In this document: positions 15,138-22,809 of the stretch, one piece after another
Position numbering within the stretch: position 1 is the stretch's first letter
Layout: each line of letters opens with the position of its first letter
NCBI GenBank assembly: GCA_004558305.1
Contig: SFDG01000008.1
Span: forward strand, 1-44,174
DNA: 44,174 nucleotides
Origin: Phocaeicola plebeius
Lineage (GTDB): Bacteria; Bacteroidota; Bacteroidia; Bacteroidales; Bacteroidaceae
Direction of reading: 5' to 3'
Notes under the pieces: generated by a model
The model's database searches: none
Told to the model about the DNA's origin: nothing
The model's input: the letters and a program-made list of their open reading frames with translations, nothing else
Translations under genes and position numbers: made by a program

Positions 15138-16100
15138 ATGGCTAAGCGTATGGATGAACTGGATTTCCTGAAGTGCGTATTCATCGTACTGATGGTGGCT
15201 TTCCACCTTATTTATATAGGCGACCGTTATCCCTATGCCAAGCAGCTGGTCTATACCTTCCATATCCCTGCTTTTTTGCTGATTTCAGGCTACCTGGTCA
15301 ACCTTGCCAAACCCGTCAGGGAGTTTCTTCGTACATGCTGGTGGATATTCGTCCCTTATGTGCTCATGGAGAGCGGTTATGTGGTGATGTCGGCGTTCTT
15401 GCCTGTCCGCGACGGAATCGATACGCTTGATGTACCGACCTTCATGAACAAGCTGTTCCTGCATCCGTTAGGCCCCTATTGGTACCTGCATACGCTGATG
15501 CTGGGCAGCCTGTGTGCCTACGGGGTGAAGTGGGCCGGTAGATACAGCTGCTTGTCCGATACCTATCGCCAACTGTTGTTGCTGTCGGCGGTATTTGCCC
15601 TGGTGTCGGTCGTTTTTCACTTGGCAGCCCCGTCCAGCCTTTTTTATTACGGAGGAGGTATAGCCCTCCGTTGGTCGGGCCTCCGCTTTACGGACTTTTT
15701 CCGAGGGTCGTGGTGGTCGTTGCCGGTATTGGCACTGTTGGCAGTCTGTCCGGCACATCTCGACCGTTTTACCCTGGCAGGGGTGGCCATTACCTATCTG
15801 GCCATCAGCGTCGGACTGGCCCTTTTCAGCAGCCTGCCTAAAAAAATAAGCCGTTATGGTCTGTTAATCGGGCGAAATACTTTTGTCATTTTCGTCTTTT
15901 CCCCTATCTTTACCCTGCTTTCCCGAGGAATGGTTCCGTGGTTTCGTTTCGAGCCGACAGGTATGCTGTTTTTGGCAGTCGCCCTGTGCTTCGTACTGAC
16001 AGGCTGTCTGGGAATGGCCGGATGGATGGACAAATGCCACGTTTCGCGCTATTTTTGGGGAAAGGCACGGATGTTGCAAGGGCTTTCAGAGACGGAGTGA
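15138..16100 (+). CDS. Acyltransferase-3 family membrane protein
   Basis: 320 residues, highly hydrophobic with about 9-10 membrane helices. The N-terminus ELDFLKCVFIVLMVAFH followed by FHIPAFLLISGYL is the hallmark of the acyltransferase-3 family (OafA/NodX/WecH-like). Family knowledge: these inner-membrane enzymes O-acetylate or otherwise acylate surface sugars, using the conserved His of the first helix (here MVAFH). A strong Shine-Dalgarno AGGAGG (15127-15132) lies 5 nt before the ATG. No promoter consensus is evident; the palindrome at 15012-15071 lies in the leader region. The sugar substrate cannot be told from the neighbours. Confidence 0.85.
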   Translation: MAKRMDELDFLKCVFIVLMVAFHLIYIGDRYPYAKQLVYTFHIPAFLLISGYLVNLAKPVREFLRTCWWIFVPYVLMESGYVVMSAFLPVRDGIDTLDVPTFMNKLFLHPLGPYWYLHTLMLGSLCAYGVKWAGRYSCLSDTYRQLLLLSAVFALVSVVFHLAAPSSLFYYGGGIALRWSGLRFTDFFRGSWWSLPVLALLAVCPAHLDRFTLAGVAITYLAISVGLALFSSLPKKISRYGLLIGRNTFVIFVFSPIFTLLSRGMVPWFRFEPTGMLFLAVALCFVLTGCLGMAGWMDKCHVSRYFWGKARMLQGLSETE

Positions 16101-16155
16101 TACCCCCGGCATCCAAACAAAAGCAAAACAATTAACTATCTAAAATATTACAATT

Positions 16156-16641
16156 ATGATTTCAGAAAAATTAAATCAAGCCATCAATGACCAGATTACA
16201 GCTGAAATGTGGTCATCCAATCTTTATCTTTCCATGTCTTTCTATCTGCAGAAAGAAGGTTTCGACGGATTTGCTTCCTGGATGCGCAAGCAGTCGCAGG
16301 AAGAACTGGAACATGCTTACAACCTGGCAGACTATGTTGCCAAACGTGGCGGACAGGCTTTGGTCGGCAAGATCGATGTCGTTCCGCAAGGATGGGGCAG
16401 CGCAGTCGAAGTCTTCGAGCATGTTTACCAGCACGAATGCCATGTATCGGAACTGATTGACGAACTGGTGAACGTGGCTTCAGCCGAAAAGGACAAGGCC
16501 TCTCAGGATTTCTTGTGGGGATATGTTCGTGAACAAGTGGAAGAAGAGGCTACGGCTCAGGGCATCGTTGAAAAGTTGAAGAAGTGCAGCGATTATGCCG
16601 GTATTCTCTATCTGAACGACAAGCTGGGTCAGCGTAAGTAA
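16156..16641 (+). CDS. ftnA: Bacterial non-haem ferritin
   Basis: 161 residues forming the four-helix-bundle ferritin that assembles as a 24-mer and stores iron in the cytosol. The ferroxidase centre is complete: Glu17 (AEMWSSNLY), Glu50 and His53 (EELEHAY), Glu94 (HECH), Gln127 and Glu130 (REQVEEEA). Family knowledge: ferritin helps anaerobic Bacteroides survive oxygen and peroxide. It lies 55 nt after the acyltransferase gene. A TATTTTTG (16050-16057) inside the end of that gene could be a -7 element but lacks a -33 partner. A hairpin follows the gene. Confidence 0.97.
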   Translation: MISEKLNQAINDQITAEMWSSNLYLSMSFYLQKEGFDGFASWMRKQSQEELEHAYNLADYVAKRGGQALVGKIDVVPQGWGSAVEVFEHVYQHECHVSELIDELVNVASAEKDKASQDFLWGYVREQVEEEATAQGIVEKLKKCSDYAGILYLNDKLGQRK

Positions 16642-16684
16642 TTTCTGATGTTGTGCGGACCTTTTCCCGGTCCCGTAAGACATC

Positions 16685-16746
16685 CGCAGGTCTGCTCTGA
16701 AGGAGGGAACTGGGATTCCTTGTTCTTTCTGTCAGGCAGACCTGCG
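16685..16746. repeat. 11-bp inverted repeat downstream of ferritin
   Basis: CGCAGGTCTGC (16685-16695) pairs exactly with GCAGACCTGCG (16736-16746) across a 40-nt centre. No T run follows, so termination is uncertain; it could protect the ferritin mRNA 3' end. The remainder of the 16642-16853 gap shows only a small GTCTT/AAGAC hairpin and a -7-like TATCTTTG (16830-16837) just before the next gene. Confidence 0.6.
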
Positions 16747-16853
16747 TATGTTTATGCAGTTTCTCGGTGCTCTTTCCTGTCTTCCTTGAAAAAAAGACGG
16801 AATTGTTATGATATGTCCGACCATCTTTCTATCTTTGTTAGACAAGAAAAATA

Positions 16854-17453
16854 ATGAAAAGCATGTCTCATCTACTCCTACGCATTAAAAACTGGTGCCG
16901 CCGTTTCTCCCATCGTCGGGGATACGGTGTCCACTCGCCTGCCGACTTCTACCTCATCACGTCTGTCATTTACGAGAAGCTGCCTTTTTATGCTTATCAA
17001 TCGCTCCACCAATGTCGCGACCGGGAGGCGGTAGACCGCTGTTACCGGGAGAAAGTCGATAAGATGTTGTTCCGGCTGGCCAACTACCTGCAGCCGCGTA
17101 CATGGGTGAACGATGTGGACGACAATCGCTGTACGGCCCGCTACATTGAAGCTGCCTGTCCGAATCTGAAGCGGCTGTCAGTAGGGCAAGCAGAGGCTGA
17201 AGGTACATGCCCGGACCTCGTTCACTTGGGTTCTTCGCACTACAAGGAGAACTTTTCCCGTCTGCTCCCGTTGGTAGGGAACCGTACCTGCTTCATCATT
17301 GGTGCTCCCTACGCTTCGAAGGAGAAGGAACAATGGTGGCGCGATGTGATTGCCGACCCGCGTGTAGGAGTGACCTTCGACTTGTACGACATAGGACTGG
17401 CTTTCTTCGACAAGAAGCGCTGTAAGGAACATCGTATTGTGAACTTCTTTTAA
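16854..17453 (+). CDS. Methyltransferase-like protein of unknown function, probably degenerate
   Basis: 199 residues, no signal peptide. The N-terminal motif RGYGVHSPADFYLITSVIYEK resembles a group of Bacteroidetes proteins annotated as SAM-dependent methyltransferase-like, which start with a conserved GVHSP segment. The glycine-rich SAM-binding motif expected near the middle is not visible (TWVNDVDDNRC stands in its place), so catalytic function is doubtful. The C-terminal half (FIIGAPYASKEKEQWWRDVI, then VTFDLYDIGLAFFDKKRCKEHRI) keeps the late strands of that fold, including the FDLYDIGLAFF strand. A TATCTTTG -7 box (16830-16837) precedes the start. An alternative ATG lies 9 nt downstream. 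It is followed 10 nt later by the cobalamin adenosyltransferase, so they may be co-transcribed. Confidence 0.65.
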   Translation: MKSMSHLLLRIKNWCRRFSHRRGYGVHSPADFYLITSVIYEKLPFYAYQSLHQCRDREAVDRCYREKVDKMLFRLANYLQPRTWVNDVDDNRCTARYIEAACPNLKRLSVGQAEAEGTCPDLVHLGSSHYKENFSRLLPLVGNRTCFIIGAPYASKEKEQWWRDVIADPRVGVTFDLYDIGLAFFDKKRCKEHRIVNFF

Positions 17454-17463
17454 TACCTGCATC

Positions 17464-18036
17464 ATGGAAAAGAGCAAAATCTATACACGGACTGGCGACC
17501 GGGGCCAGACTTCGTTAGTGGGAGGTACCCGTGTCAGCAAGACCCATGCACGGCTGGAAGCCTATGGGACCATCGATGAGCTGAATGCCCAACTGGGATA
17601 TCTGGCAGCACTGCTTCCTGCCGACAATCAGGAACGTGCCTGCCTGCTTTTTGTCCAACACCAGCTGTTCGTCATCGGCGCCTATCTGGCTACTGACATA
17701 CAGCAGACTGCACTTTCTGCGGAGAGCCGTATCGGCGAGGGGGCCGTTGCCCGTCTAGAAACGGCCATTGATGCACTCGATGCTGCCCTTCCTCCATTGA
17801 AGGCCTTTGTCTTGCCGGGCGGAACACCGGCAGCGGGCGTTTGCCACATTTGCCGTACGGTATGCAGGAGAGCGGAGCGTCGTATCCTTTCGCTGGAGGC
17901 AGACGAAGGAATAGAAGTGGATACGCTCATCAAGCAGTTTGTCAACCGGCTGTCCGACTATTTGTTTGTATTATCGCGAAAATTGAATAATTTATCCAAA
18001 AATGAGGAAATAATATGGGATAAAAATTGCAGATGA
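17464..18036 (+). CDS. pduO: Cob(I)yrinic acid a,c-diamide / cob(I)alamin adenosyltransferase, PduO type
   Basis: 190 residues, the length of the stand-alone PduO/MMAB catalytic domain. It transfers the adenosyl group of ATP to cob(I)alamin, making coenzyme B12. Seen: the ATP-binding N-terminus IYTRTGDRGQTSLVGG (6-21), the helix YGTIDELNAQLGYL (34-47), and the C-terminal motif FVLPGGTPAAGVCHICRTVC with RRAERRIL. Family knowledge: Bacteroides depend on salvaged corrinoids for methylmalonyl-CoA mutase and related enzymes. No other B12 gene is adjacent. It lies 10 nt after the previous gene. Confidence 0.93.
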   Translation: MEKSKIYTRTGDRGQTSLVGGTRVSKTHARLEAYGTIDELNAQLGYLAALLPADNQERACLLFVQHQLFVIGAYLATDIQQTALSAESRIGEGAVARLETAIDALDAALPPLKAFVLPGGTPAAGVCHICRTVCRRAERRILSLEADEGIEVDTLIKQFVNRLSDYLFVLSRKLNNLSKNEEIIWDKNCR

Positions 18037-18056
18037 AGGAATTTGTTATACTTTTG
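18027..18056 (+). promoter_or_regulatory. Promoter of the small DUF2795-like gene
   Basis: TTG (18027-18029), 19 nt, then TACTTTTG (18049-18056). It overlaps the last codons of the adenosyltransferase gene and gives a leader of about 37 nt. Confidence 0.65.
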
Positions 18057-18099
18057 TGTTCCCATAAGAACTATGTGAAATAATTTAATTAACTATACT

Positions 18100-18321
18100 A
18101 TGTATTGGACATTGGAATTGGCCTCAAAGCTGGAAGATGCTCCTTGGCCGGCAACAAAAGACGAGTTAATTGACTATGCAATGCGTTCAGGCGCACCGCT
18201 GGAAGTTATCGAGAACCTGCAGGAAATGGAAGACGAAGGTGAAATCTACGAAAGTATAGAAGACATTTGGCCGGATTATCCGAGCAAAGAGGATTTCTTC
18301 TTCAACGAAGAGGAGTATTGA
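18100..18321 (+). CDS. Small acidic DUF2795-like protein
   Basis: 73 residues. MYWTLELASKLEDAPWPATKDELIDYAMRSGAPLEVIENLQEM fits the DUF2795 type: small helical proteins with a characteristic WPATKxELIxYA segment and unknown role. The C-terminus is strongly acidic (EDEGEIYESIEDIW, then DFFFNEEEY). It has its own promoter and is followed by a strong terminator, so it is an independent transcript, probably well expressed. Function not known. Confidence 0.88.
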   Translation: MYWTLELASKLEDAPWPATKDELIDYAMRSGAPLEVIENLQEMEDEGEIYESIEDIWPDYPSKEDFFFNEEEY

Positions 18322-18372
18322 GCCGAAGCGATAGCGCAATTTATAGGAAATCATAGTCGATTTCAATTTAGG

Positions 18373-18415
18373 GGGTGTGCCGAAATGACAGACATTGTTT
18401 GGGCACACCCTTTTT
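18373..18415 (+). terminator. Rho-independent terminator
   Basis: GGGTGTGCC (18373-18381) pairs with GGCACACCC (18402-18410), with a small inner AATG/CATT stem, followed by TTTTT (18411-18415). It ends the DUF2795-like gene just before the TrhA gene. Confidence 0.88.
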
Positions 18416-18430
18416 ATAGTATAGTGCGAT

Positions 18431-19072
18431 ATGGAAAAGCAGTTTCAAGAAGAACGTAGCAATAGTGTCACCCATCTCATAGGAGTACTTTTCGCCCTTT
18501 CGTCCATCTGGATGGTAGGCCCCGCCGCCTCGTTGGGTTGGCGTTGGTCGATGGGTGTCCTGTTTTTCATTGTCGGCATGTTCCTGATGTTTCTCAGCAG
18601 CACCATTTTCCATTGTCTTCCCCCTGGGCGTGCCCGTGAAATCATGCGCCGGTGCGACCACATCAGCATCTATGTCATGATTGCCTGTTCCTACACTCCC
18701 ATCTGTGTCTCTGTGGTAGGCGGTGCAGTCGGTTGGACTGTCTTCGCCCTCTTATGGGCGGTCGCCCTGGGCGGTTCTGTCTATAAAGTGGTCGCCATCG
18801 GCCGTTATCCCCGCCTGTCTCTTGCCCTTTACCTCCTGATGGGATGGAGTGTAGTGTTTATCGCTCGGCCCGTCTATGAACACCTGTCGTCCCTCTCGTT
18901 GCTGCTGCTTTTGGCCGAGGGCGTGTTCTACACTTCTGGGACCTATTTCTATGCACGCGATCTGCGCCGCCACTACCATACCATCTGGCACATCTTTGTC
19001 CTCTTGGGTGCCCTTGCCCACTGGGGAGCCGTACTCACGATTATGCTGAGAGAGATGGCGGAAAGGGGATAA
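18431..19072 (+). CDS. TrhA / hemolysin III family membrane protein (PAQR superfamily)
   Basis: 213 residues with seven predicted membrane helices. Family metal-site residues are visible: EERSNSVTHLIG near the N-terminus, SSTIFHCL with CDHISIYVMI in the middle, and HTIWHIFVLLGALAHW near the C-terminus; the His/Asp set resembles the zinc site of adiponectin-type receptors. Despite the old hemolysin III name, bacterial members have been linked to membrane fluidity and fatty-acid homeostasis rather than haemolysis. The gene sits just after a terminator and ends 40 nt from a convergent small gene. A weak hairpin (ATAACCG 19069-19075, CGGTTAT 19097-19103, then T's) may terminate it. Confidence 0.9.
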   Translation: MEKQFQEERSNSVTHLIGVLFALSSIWMVGPAASLGWRWSMGVLFFIVGMFLMFLSSTIFHCLPPGRAREIMRRCDHISIYVMIACSYTPICVSVVGGAVGWTVFALLWAVALGGSVYKVVAIGRYPRLSLALYLLMGWSVVFIARPVYEHLSSLSLLLLLAEGVFYTSGTYFYARDLRRHYHTIWHIFVLLGALAHWGAVLTIMLREMAERG

Positions 19073-19112
19073 CCGTATGTCAGGAGCGGAACAGATCGGT
19101 TATTTTGTCACT

Positions 19113-19409
19113 TCATCTGCTTGCAAATACAGGCTGCATGGCTTCTTCCTCCGGCCAGCAGGGAAGGAAGAACAGCGGGAGAGGATGGCCTCCGATACCC
19201 CTCCACTCGATGCGACGCACCTGTTCGATGCAAGGAGGGCCGAAATCGAATGAGCGGCCATAAAGGAAGATAATTCTTCGGCTTTCCTCTACTTTCCACA
19301 AGCCGCCCCCATAGGGACAGCTTTCTCCGAACGAGAGCAGGTCGCGATGCTGGTAAACGCGACCGAACTTCAAGGTGCCATCTTGGTTGATGATGAATTT
19401 CTGGTACAT
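19113..19409 (-). CDS. Small conserved-looking protein of unknown function
   Basis: 98 residues, start ATG at 19407-19409. MYQKFIINQDGTLKFGRVYQHRDLL looks like a genuine folded N-terminus, followed by GGGLWKVEESRRIIFLYGRSFDFG; I do not recognise a domain. The other minus-strand frame covering the same bases (19108-19455) has an unlikely composition and is taken as a shadow. A TACCTTTG -7 box on the minus strand (19442-19449) lies 33 nt upstream of the ATG, which supports transcription. No signal peptide. It is divergent from the carbonic anhydrase gene and convergent with the TrhA gene, so it stands alone. Confidence 0.65.
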   Translation of the reverse strand: MYQKFIINQDGTLKFGRVYQHRDLLSFGESCPYGGGLWKVEESRRIIFLYGRSFDFGPPCIEQVRRIEWRGIGGHPLPLFFLPCWPEEEAMQPVFASR

Positions 19410-19471
19410 GGTTTCTTTGTAAAAGGTGGATAAAATCGAGGCAAAGGTAATGCAATCCTTCTGGAAATCGC

Positions 19472-19479
19472 TATCTTTG
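19472..19479 (+). promoter_or_regulatory. -7 element of the carbonic anhydrase promoter
   Basis: TATCTTTG matches TAnnTTTG, 28 nt before the ATG. No clear -33 partner. The minus-strand -7 box of the small gene (19442-19449) is 22 nt away. Confidence 0.5.
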
Positions 19480-19507
19480 TCCCGTCAAAAATCAAACAGA
19501 TACAGCA

Positions 19508-20059
19508 ATGATAGACGATTTGTTAGCATTCAACCGGCACTTTGTGGCCGACCATCGTTACGAGCAATATGTGACGAACAAATATCCCGACAAGAAGATT
19601 GCCATCGTGACGTGTATGGATACCCGACTGGTGGAACTGATTCCGGCGGCCTTGGGCATCAAGAACGGGGATGTGAAGATGATCAAGAACGCAGGAGGAA
19701 CCATTACGCATCCTTTCGGCAGCGCCATGCGCAGCCTGCTGGTAGGCATTTACGAACTGGGTGTGGAGGAAGTGATGATTATCGGACACACCGACTGTGG
19801 GGCGCAACACATGGACAGCAAGGTGATGCTGAACCATATCAAGCAGCACGGCGTGACCGACGAACAGATAGAGATGATGAAGTATTGCAACGTAGACCTC
19901 GATTCGTGGTTGAGCGGCTTCGACAATGTGGAGTTGGCGGTGCGTGGCAGTGTGCACCTGGTCAAGCACCATCCGCTGGTACCGAAGGACCTGATTGTAC
20001 GGGGATTCATCATCAACTCCGTAACGGGAGAACTGACGGAATACGAGAACATCGAATGA
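19508..20059 (+). CDS. can: Beta-class carbonic anhydrase
   Basis: 183 residues, cytosolic. It interconverts CO2 and bicarbonate with a zinc ion. Seen: VTCMDTR with Cys36, Asp38 and Arg40, and IIGHTDCGA with His94 and Cys97, giving the Cys-His-Cys zinc ligands and the Asp-Arg dyad. NAGGTI (61-66) is also conserved. The short length and this motif set fit the compact YbcF/type II-like beta-CA subclass. Family knowledge: bicarbonate supply supports carboxylations such as those of the succinate-forming pathway and fatty-acid synthesis. Own -7 box; convergent with the glycan operon, 30 nt away. Confidence 0.94.
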   Translation: MIDDLLAFNRHFVADHRYEQYVTNKYPDKKIAIVTCMDTRLVELIPAALGIKNGDVKMIKNAGGTITHPFGSAMRSLLVGIYELGVEEVMIIGHTDCGAQHMDSKVMLNHIKQHGVTDEQIEMMKYCNVDLDSWLSGFDNVELAVRGSVHLVKHHPLVPKDLIVRGFIINSVTGELTEYENIE

Positions 20060-20089
20060 CAGGATATTGTCCCTTCCCAGACATCCTTG

Positions 20090-21004
20090 TCACCTGCCTG
20101 ATTGGAATCCACGGGCAAAGAAGTCGGGGATAGTGGTATCCGTATGGATATACCCGTCGCGCTCCAGCTGCGGAAGCACCTGGGCACCGATGACCCGGTC
20201 GTATTCCTCCTCCAGCATTCCTTCCTGATAAAGGCGGTAGAAGTACCGCCAGTGACGGCCGCCATGCCGGCCCTTGTGCTGCTCCAGCTGCTTGCCGCCA
20301 TTGATCATCTTCTCCAGGAACTGCACCTTGCCACGGATGTTGTAGTGATAGACTCGGACCGCGGCAGGTGCAGAACGCCGGGGCAGCATCGTTACCTTAT
20401 GGTTGCCCATCGAAATCTGCAGGTAACCGTCGGCACGGTGCATGACCTTCTTGTTCTGCCGCTCGAAAATCGAATACAGCGACAGGCCATACTTCTCGTA
20501 GTCAGCCACATACCCCACCGTGCGGTTCCATTCCCAGAACGGCTTTCCCTCCTCGGGATAGACGCTGCGCATCTCGCATTCCAGCACGTTGGCCGATGTA
20601 GCGGCCATCTCCGTCTTCAGGTTGCCCGAAGGCGCATACCACAATTCGTCGGCATCGGCATTGATGACCCAGTCGGCCCCGTAACAGGTCTTCGCCTTCC
20701 AGATCATGCGGTCCACCCACGCCTTCTGCTCGTAGTCGGTGGCCGTTTCGCGGATCACCTCCTTCACCCATCCCATGCGGCGGTATTTCTCGATAATTTC
20801 CGGCGTGGAGTCGGTGGAGTTGTTGTCGGTAATGATGAAGCCATCCACCCCCATTGCCTTGTGGAAGCGGAGGTTCTGCTCCAGCATCCCTTCCTCGTTC
20901 TTCACCAGCAGGGTCATGATGAGGCAGGGAGAAGGGGTTTTACGGAATGTACGGAACAGCTGCCAGAAGGCCGTTCCTATCTTTCGGATCATATAGAAGC
21001 TCAT
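20090..21004 (-). CDS. Glycosyltransferase with GT-A fold (GT2/GT92-like)
   Basis: 304 residues. The N-terminus CLIMTLLVKNEEGMLEQNLRFH and FIITDNNSTDSTPEII are typical of the GT92-like branch of family 2 transferases; NADADELW carries the metal-binding DADE (117-120). A hydrophilic C-terminal half includes YHYNIRG and a helical tail. No membrane helix, so it likely acts at the inner face of the inner membrane, adding a sugar from a nucleotide donor to a lipid-linked or core acceptor. Donor and linkage cannot be deduced. Last gene of the six-gene glycan operon; it starts 15 nt after the fucosyltransferase stop. Confidence 0.85.
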   Translation of the reverse strand: MSFYMIRKIGTAFWQLFRTFRKTPSPCLIMTLLVKNEEGMLEQNLRFHKAMGVDGFIITDNNSTDSTPEIIEKYRRMGWVKEVIRETATDYEQKAWVDRMIWKAKTCYGADWVINADADELWYAPSGNLKTEMAATSANVLECEMRSVYPEEGKPFWEWNRTVGYVADYEKYGLSLYSIFERQNKKVMHRADGYLQISMGNHKVTMLPRRSAPAAVRVYHYNIRGKVQFLEKMINGGKQLEQHKGRHGGRHWRYFYRLYQEGMLEEEYDRVIGAQVLPQLERDGYIHTDTTIPDFFARGFQSGR

Positions 21005-21019
21005 GGTAGATAATAAGAA

Positions 21020-21862
21020 TTAATGAACGGGCACCTGGACCCATTCGGGTGGCAAAATCGTATGGCTGTCTTCGTGGCGGGTCCACTGCGCGGGCGCAAT
21101 GACCACCTTCTCTGCCCGGGGATTCAGCCACGCTCCCCACCAGCTGAAAGTACTGTTGCAGATGATATGATGGCGGCAGCGGCTCATCAGCAGCATATCC
21201 TGCCAACTGTCCTCGCCCCGGTTCCAGTCGATGTAGGTGGCAGCCGGCAACGGCAGGTGTTGCTTCACCCATTCCAGGTCGTCGGAGAACACATAGTAAT
21301 GGGGAGAGGGCACCCGTTCTTCCATCGCTCGGAGGGCGTTCCGGTAATATGGCAGCTGACAGATGCAGCCGATGGCCTCCCAATGCTTGGGCAGGAGATA
21401 GTCGCCCCGACGGATGTGCAGGGAAACGGCCTGTCCGTCGCTGTCTATCCGCCGAAGCATCGCTGCAGTGGCCGGACTAGACTCTTCCACCGCAAAGGTG
21501 AAGGCACGGCGCACTTCGTCCCGGATGTCCCCGAAGTATTTTTCCGACTGATAGAACCCCTTGAAATAAATGAAGGGCCAGCCATACCGCCGCGTATAAG
21601 GACGCATCGACCCTTTCTGCTTGCGCTCGATAATGGTGCGGAAGAACAGGAACTCCAGTACCTTCTTGAGCTTCTGGGGGATACAGAACTCTGTCGGGGG
21701 CAGGTGGAACACCCGGTGCAGCTCGTAGCCATGGTGTACCTTGTAGTGGACCATGTCCGACAGGTCGAGCCGTGTGTCGGGAAAGCGTTGCTTCATGCGG
21801 AGGTACATGGCATAGATGAACATCTGGTTGCCCAGCCCTCCCGTTACTTTGATCAGTCTCAT
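21020..21862 (-). CDS. Family GT11 transferase (alpha-1,2-fucosyltransferase-like)
   Basis: 280 residues. Seen: KVTGGLGNQMFIYAMYL (5-21), the donor-binding motif SLHIRRGDYL (147-156), YYVFSDDLEWV and CNSTFSWWGAWLNP, the four signature blocks of GT11. Characterised members transfer L-fucose from GDP-fucose to the 2-OH of galactose, making H-antigen-like ends. Inference: the operon glycan may be fucosylated. The GDP-fucose genes are not in the window (Bacteroides often make it by Fkp elsewhere). It starts 23 nt after the preceding GT2 gene ends. Confidence 0.9.
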   Translation of the reverse strand: MRLIKVTGGLGNQMFIYAMYLRMKQRFPDTRLDLSDMVHYKVHHGYELHRVFHLPPTEFCIPQKLKKVLEFLFFRTIIERKQKGSMRPYTRRYGWPFIYFKGFYQSEKYFGDIRDEVRRAFTFAVEESSPATAAMLRRIDSDGQAVSLHIRRGDYLLPKHWEAIGCICQLPYYRNALRAMEERVPSPHYYVFSDDLEWVKQHLPLPAATYIDWNRGEDSWQDMLLMSRCRHHIICNSTFSWWGAWLNPRAEKVVIAPAQWTRHEDSHTILPPEWVQVPVH

Positions 21863-21885
21863 GATGAATTTCTTTTAGTAGGTCA

Positions 21886-22797
21886 TTACATTTTTCCCAG
21901 CCGTTCCCGGAGTCCGTCGCGGTAGGCATTCCAGAGTTTCGGCAGGTCGGACAGGCTGTAGGCCGAGGAGAAGGGTGCCGTGAAAGCCGCCGTGAGCAGA
22001 TAGCCGGCCACACCGATGAAGCCGCGCAGGTAGCGCACGCCCCAGTTCTCGCCGTAGCGGTGGTTCAGGTAGGTGGAATTGCGCACCTGGTAGAAGCGTT
22101 TCCACTTCTTCTTCCGGTTGCGTTCCGCCCAGGTGTCGGTCGAGAAGAATTTCTCCTTGTCCATCAAGGCATCGGGGATGTACAGGATGCGGTAGCCGGC
22201 CCGGCGGGTACGGATGCAGTAGTCCGTGTCGTCGCAGAAGATGAACAGCTCCTTGTTGGGCAGTCCGATGGCTTCCACCACACTCCGGCGGATGAAGGGA
22301 CCTTCGAACGCCGTACCGGCAATCTCGATAGGAGCCGTCACCGTCCGTTTCTTCAGCTTGCCCTTGTAGAGCGACGCGAAAGGACGGCGGAAATCGTAGT
22401 CGAGAAAGTCGTTGGTGTACACCGCCCCGTCCATCAGGCGGCGAGGGGCCAGTATCCCCACATCGGGCGAAGCGGCATGGAGCAGCAGGTGTTCCAGACA
22501 GTCGGGACGGGGAAACACGTCATCGTCCATGCACCAGATCCAATCAGCCCCCCGAAGGCAGGCTTCCTGAATGCCACGCCAGAAGCCGCCGGAACCGCCC
22601 ACGTTGTCCTGGGTGATAACAGTCAGCTTGTCCGAAGCCTCCGCCGCCAGCCATTCGGCGGTACCGTCCGTACTGCCGTTGTTGACGACCAAGATATGCG
22701 ACACCGGTCGGTTGGCACGCAGGCAGGCGATGTTCCGTTTCAGCAGCGGCAGGCGGTTATAGGTGACCACCACCGCGATAATGTTCCATTTCTCCAT
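21886..22797 (-). CDS. Galactofuranosyltransferase-like family 2 glycosyltransferase
   Basis: 303 residues. Seen: VVTYNRLPLLKRNI (10-23), VVNNGSTDGT (37-46), NVGGSGGFWRG (65-75), DDDV (91-94), and LFIFCDDTDYCIRTRRAGY, which corresponds to the (W/F)xDDxDF block. The NxGGSGGFxRG plus DDD combination is typical of GlfT2/rhamnosyl-type transferases that use UDP-galactofuranose. Since glf begins the same operon, UDP-Galf is the likely donor (inference). A good Shine-Dalgarno (AAGGAGGA) precedes the ATG. Two C-terminal hydrophobic stretches (GFIGVAGYLLTAAF) may associate it with the membrane. It starts 12 nt after the kinase gene. Confidence 0.88.
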   Translation of the reverse strand: MEKWNIIAVVVTYNRLPLLKRNIACLRANRPVSHILVVNNGSTDGTAEWLAAEASDKLTVITQDNVGGSGGFWRGIQEACLRGADWIWCMDDDVFPRPDCLEHLLLHAASPDVGILAPRRLMDGAVYTNDFLDYDFRRPFASLYKGKLKKRTVTAPIEIAGTAFEGPFIRRSVVEAIGLPNKELFIFCDDTDYCIRTRRAGYRILYIPDALMDKEKFFSTDTWAERNRKKKWKRFYQVRNSTYLNHRYGENWGVRYLRGFIGVAGYLLTAAFTAPFSSAYSLSDLPKLWNAYRDGLRERLGKM

Positions 22798-22809
22798 TGT
22801 GGCTCCTCC

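Noticed and set aside
16648..16854. 68-codon plus-strand open frame after ferritin
   Set aside because: It spans the ferritin 3' hairpin and the -7 box of the next gene; Cys/Arg-rich composition without a plausible start context.
19108..19455. Alternative 115-codon minus-strand frame over the small gene
   Set aside because: Its start lies upstream of the -7 box, and the composition (many Arg, Pro, Ser, Leu) looks like a shadow; the 98-residue frame looks more protein-like.
20102..21013. 303-codon plus-strand open frame opposite the DADE-type glycosyltransferase
   Set aside because: The minus strand encodes a clear glycosyltransferase; the plus frame has no promoter and no family features.
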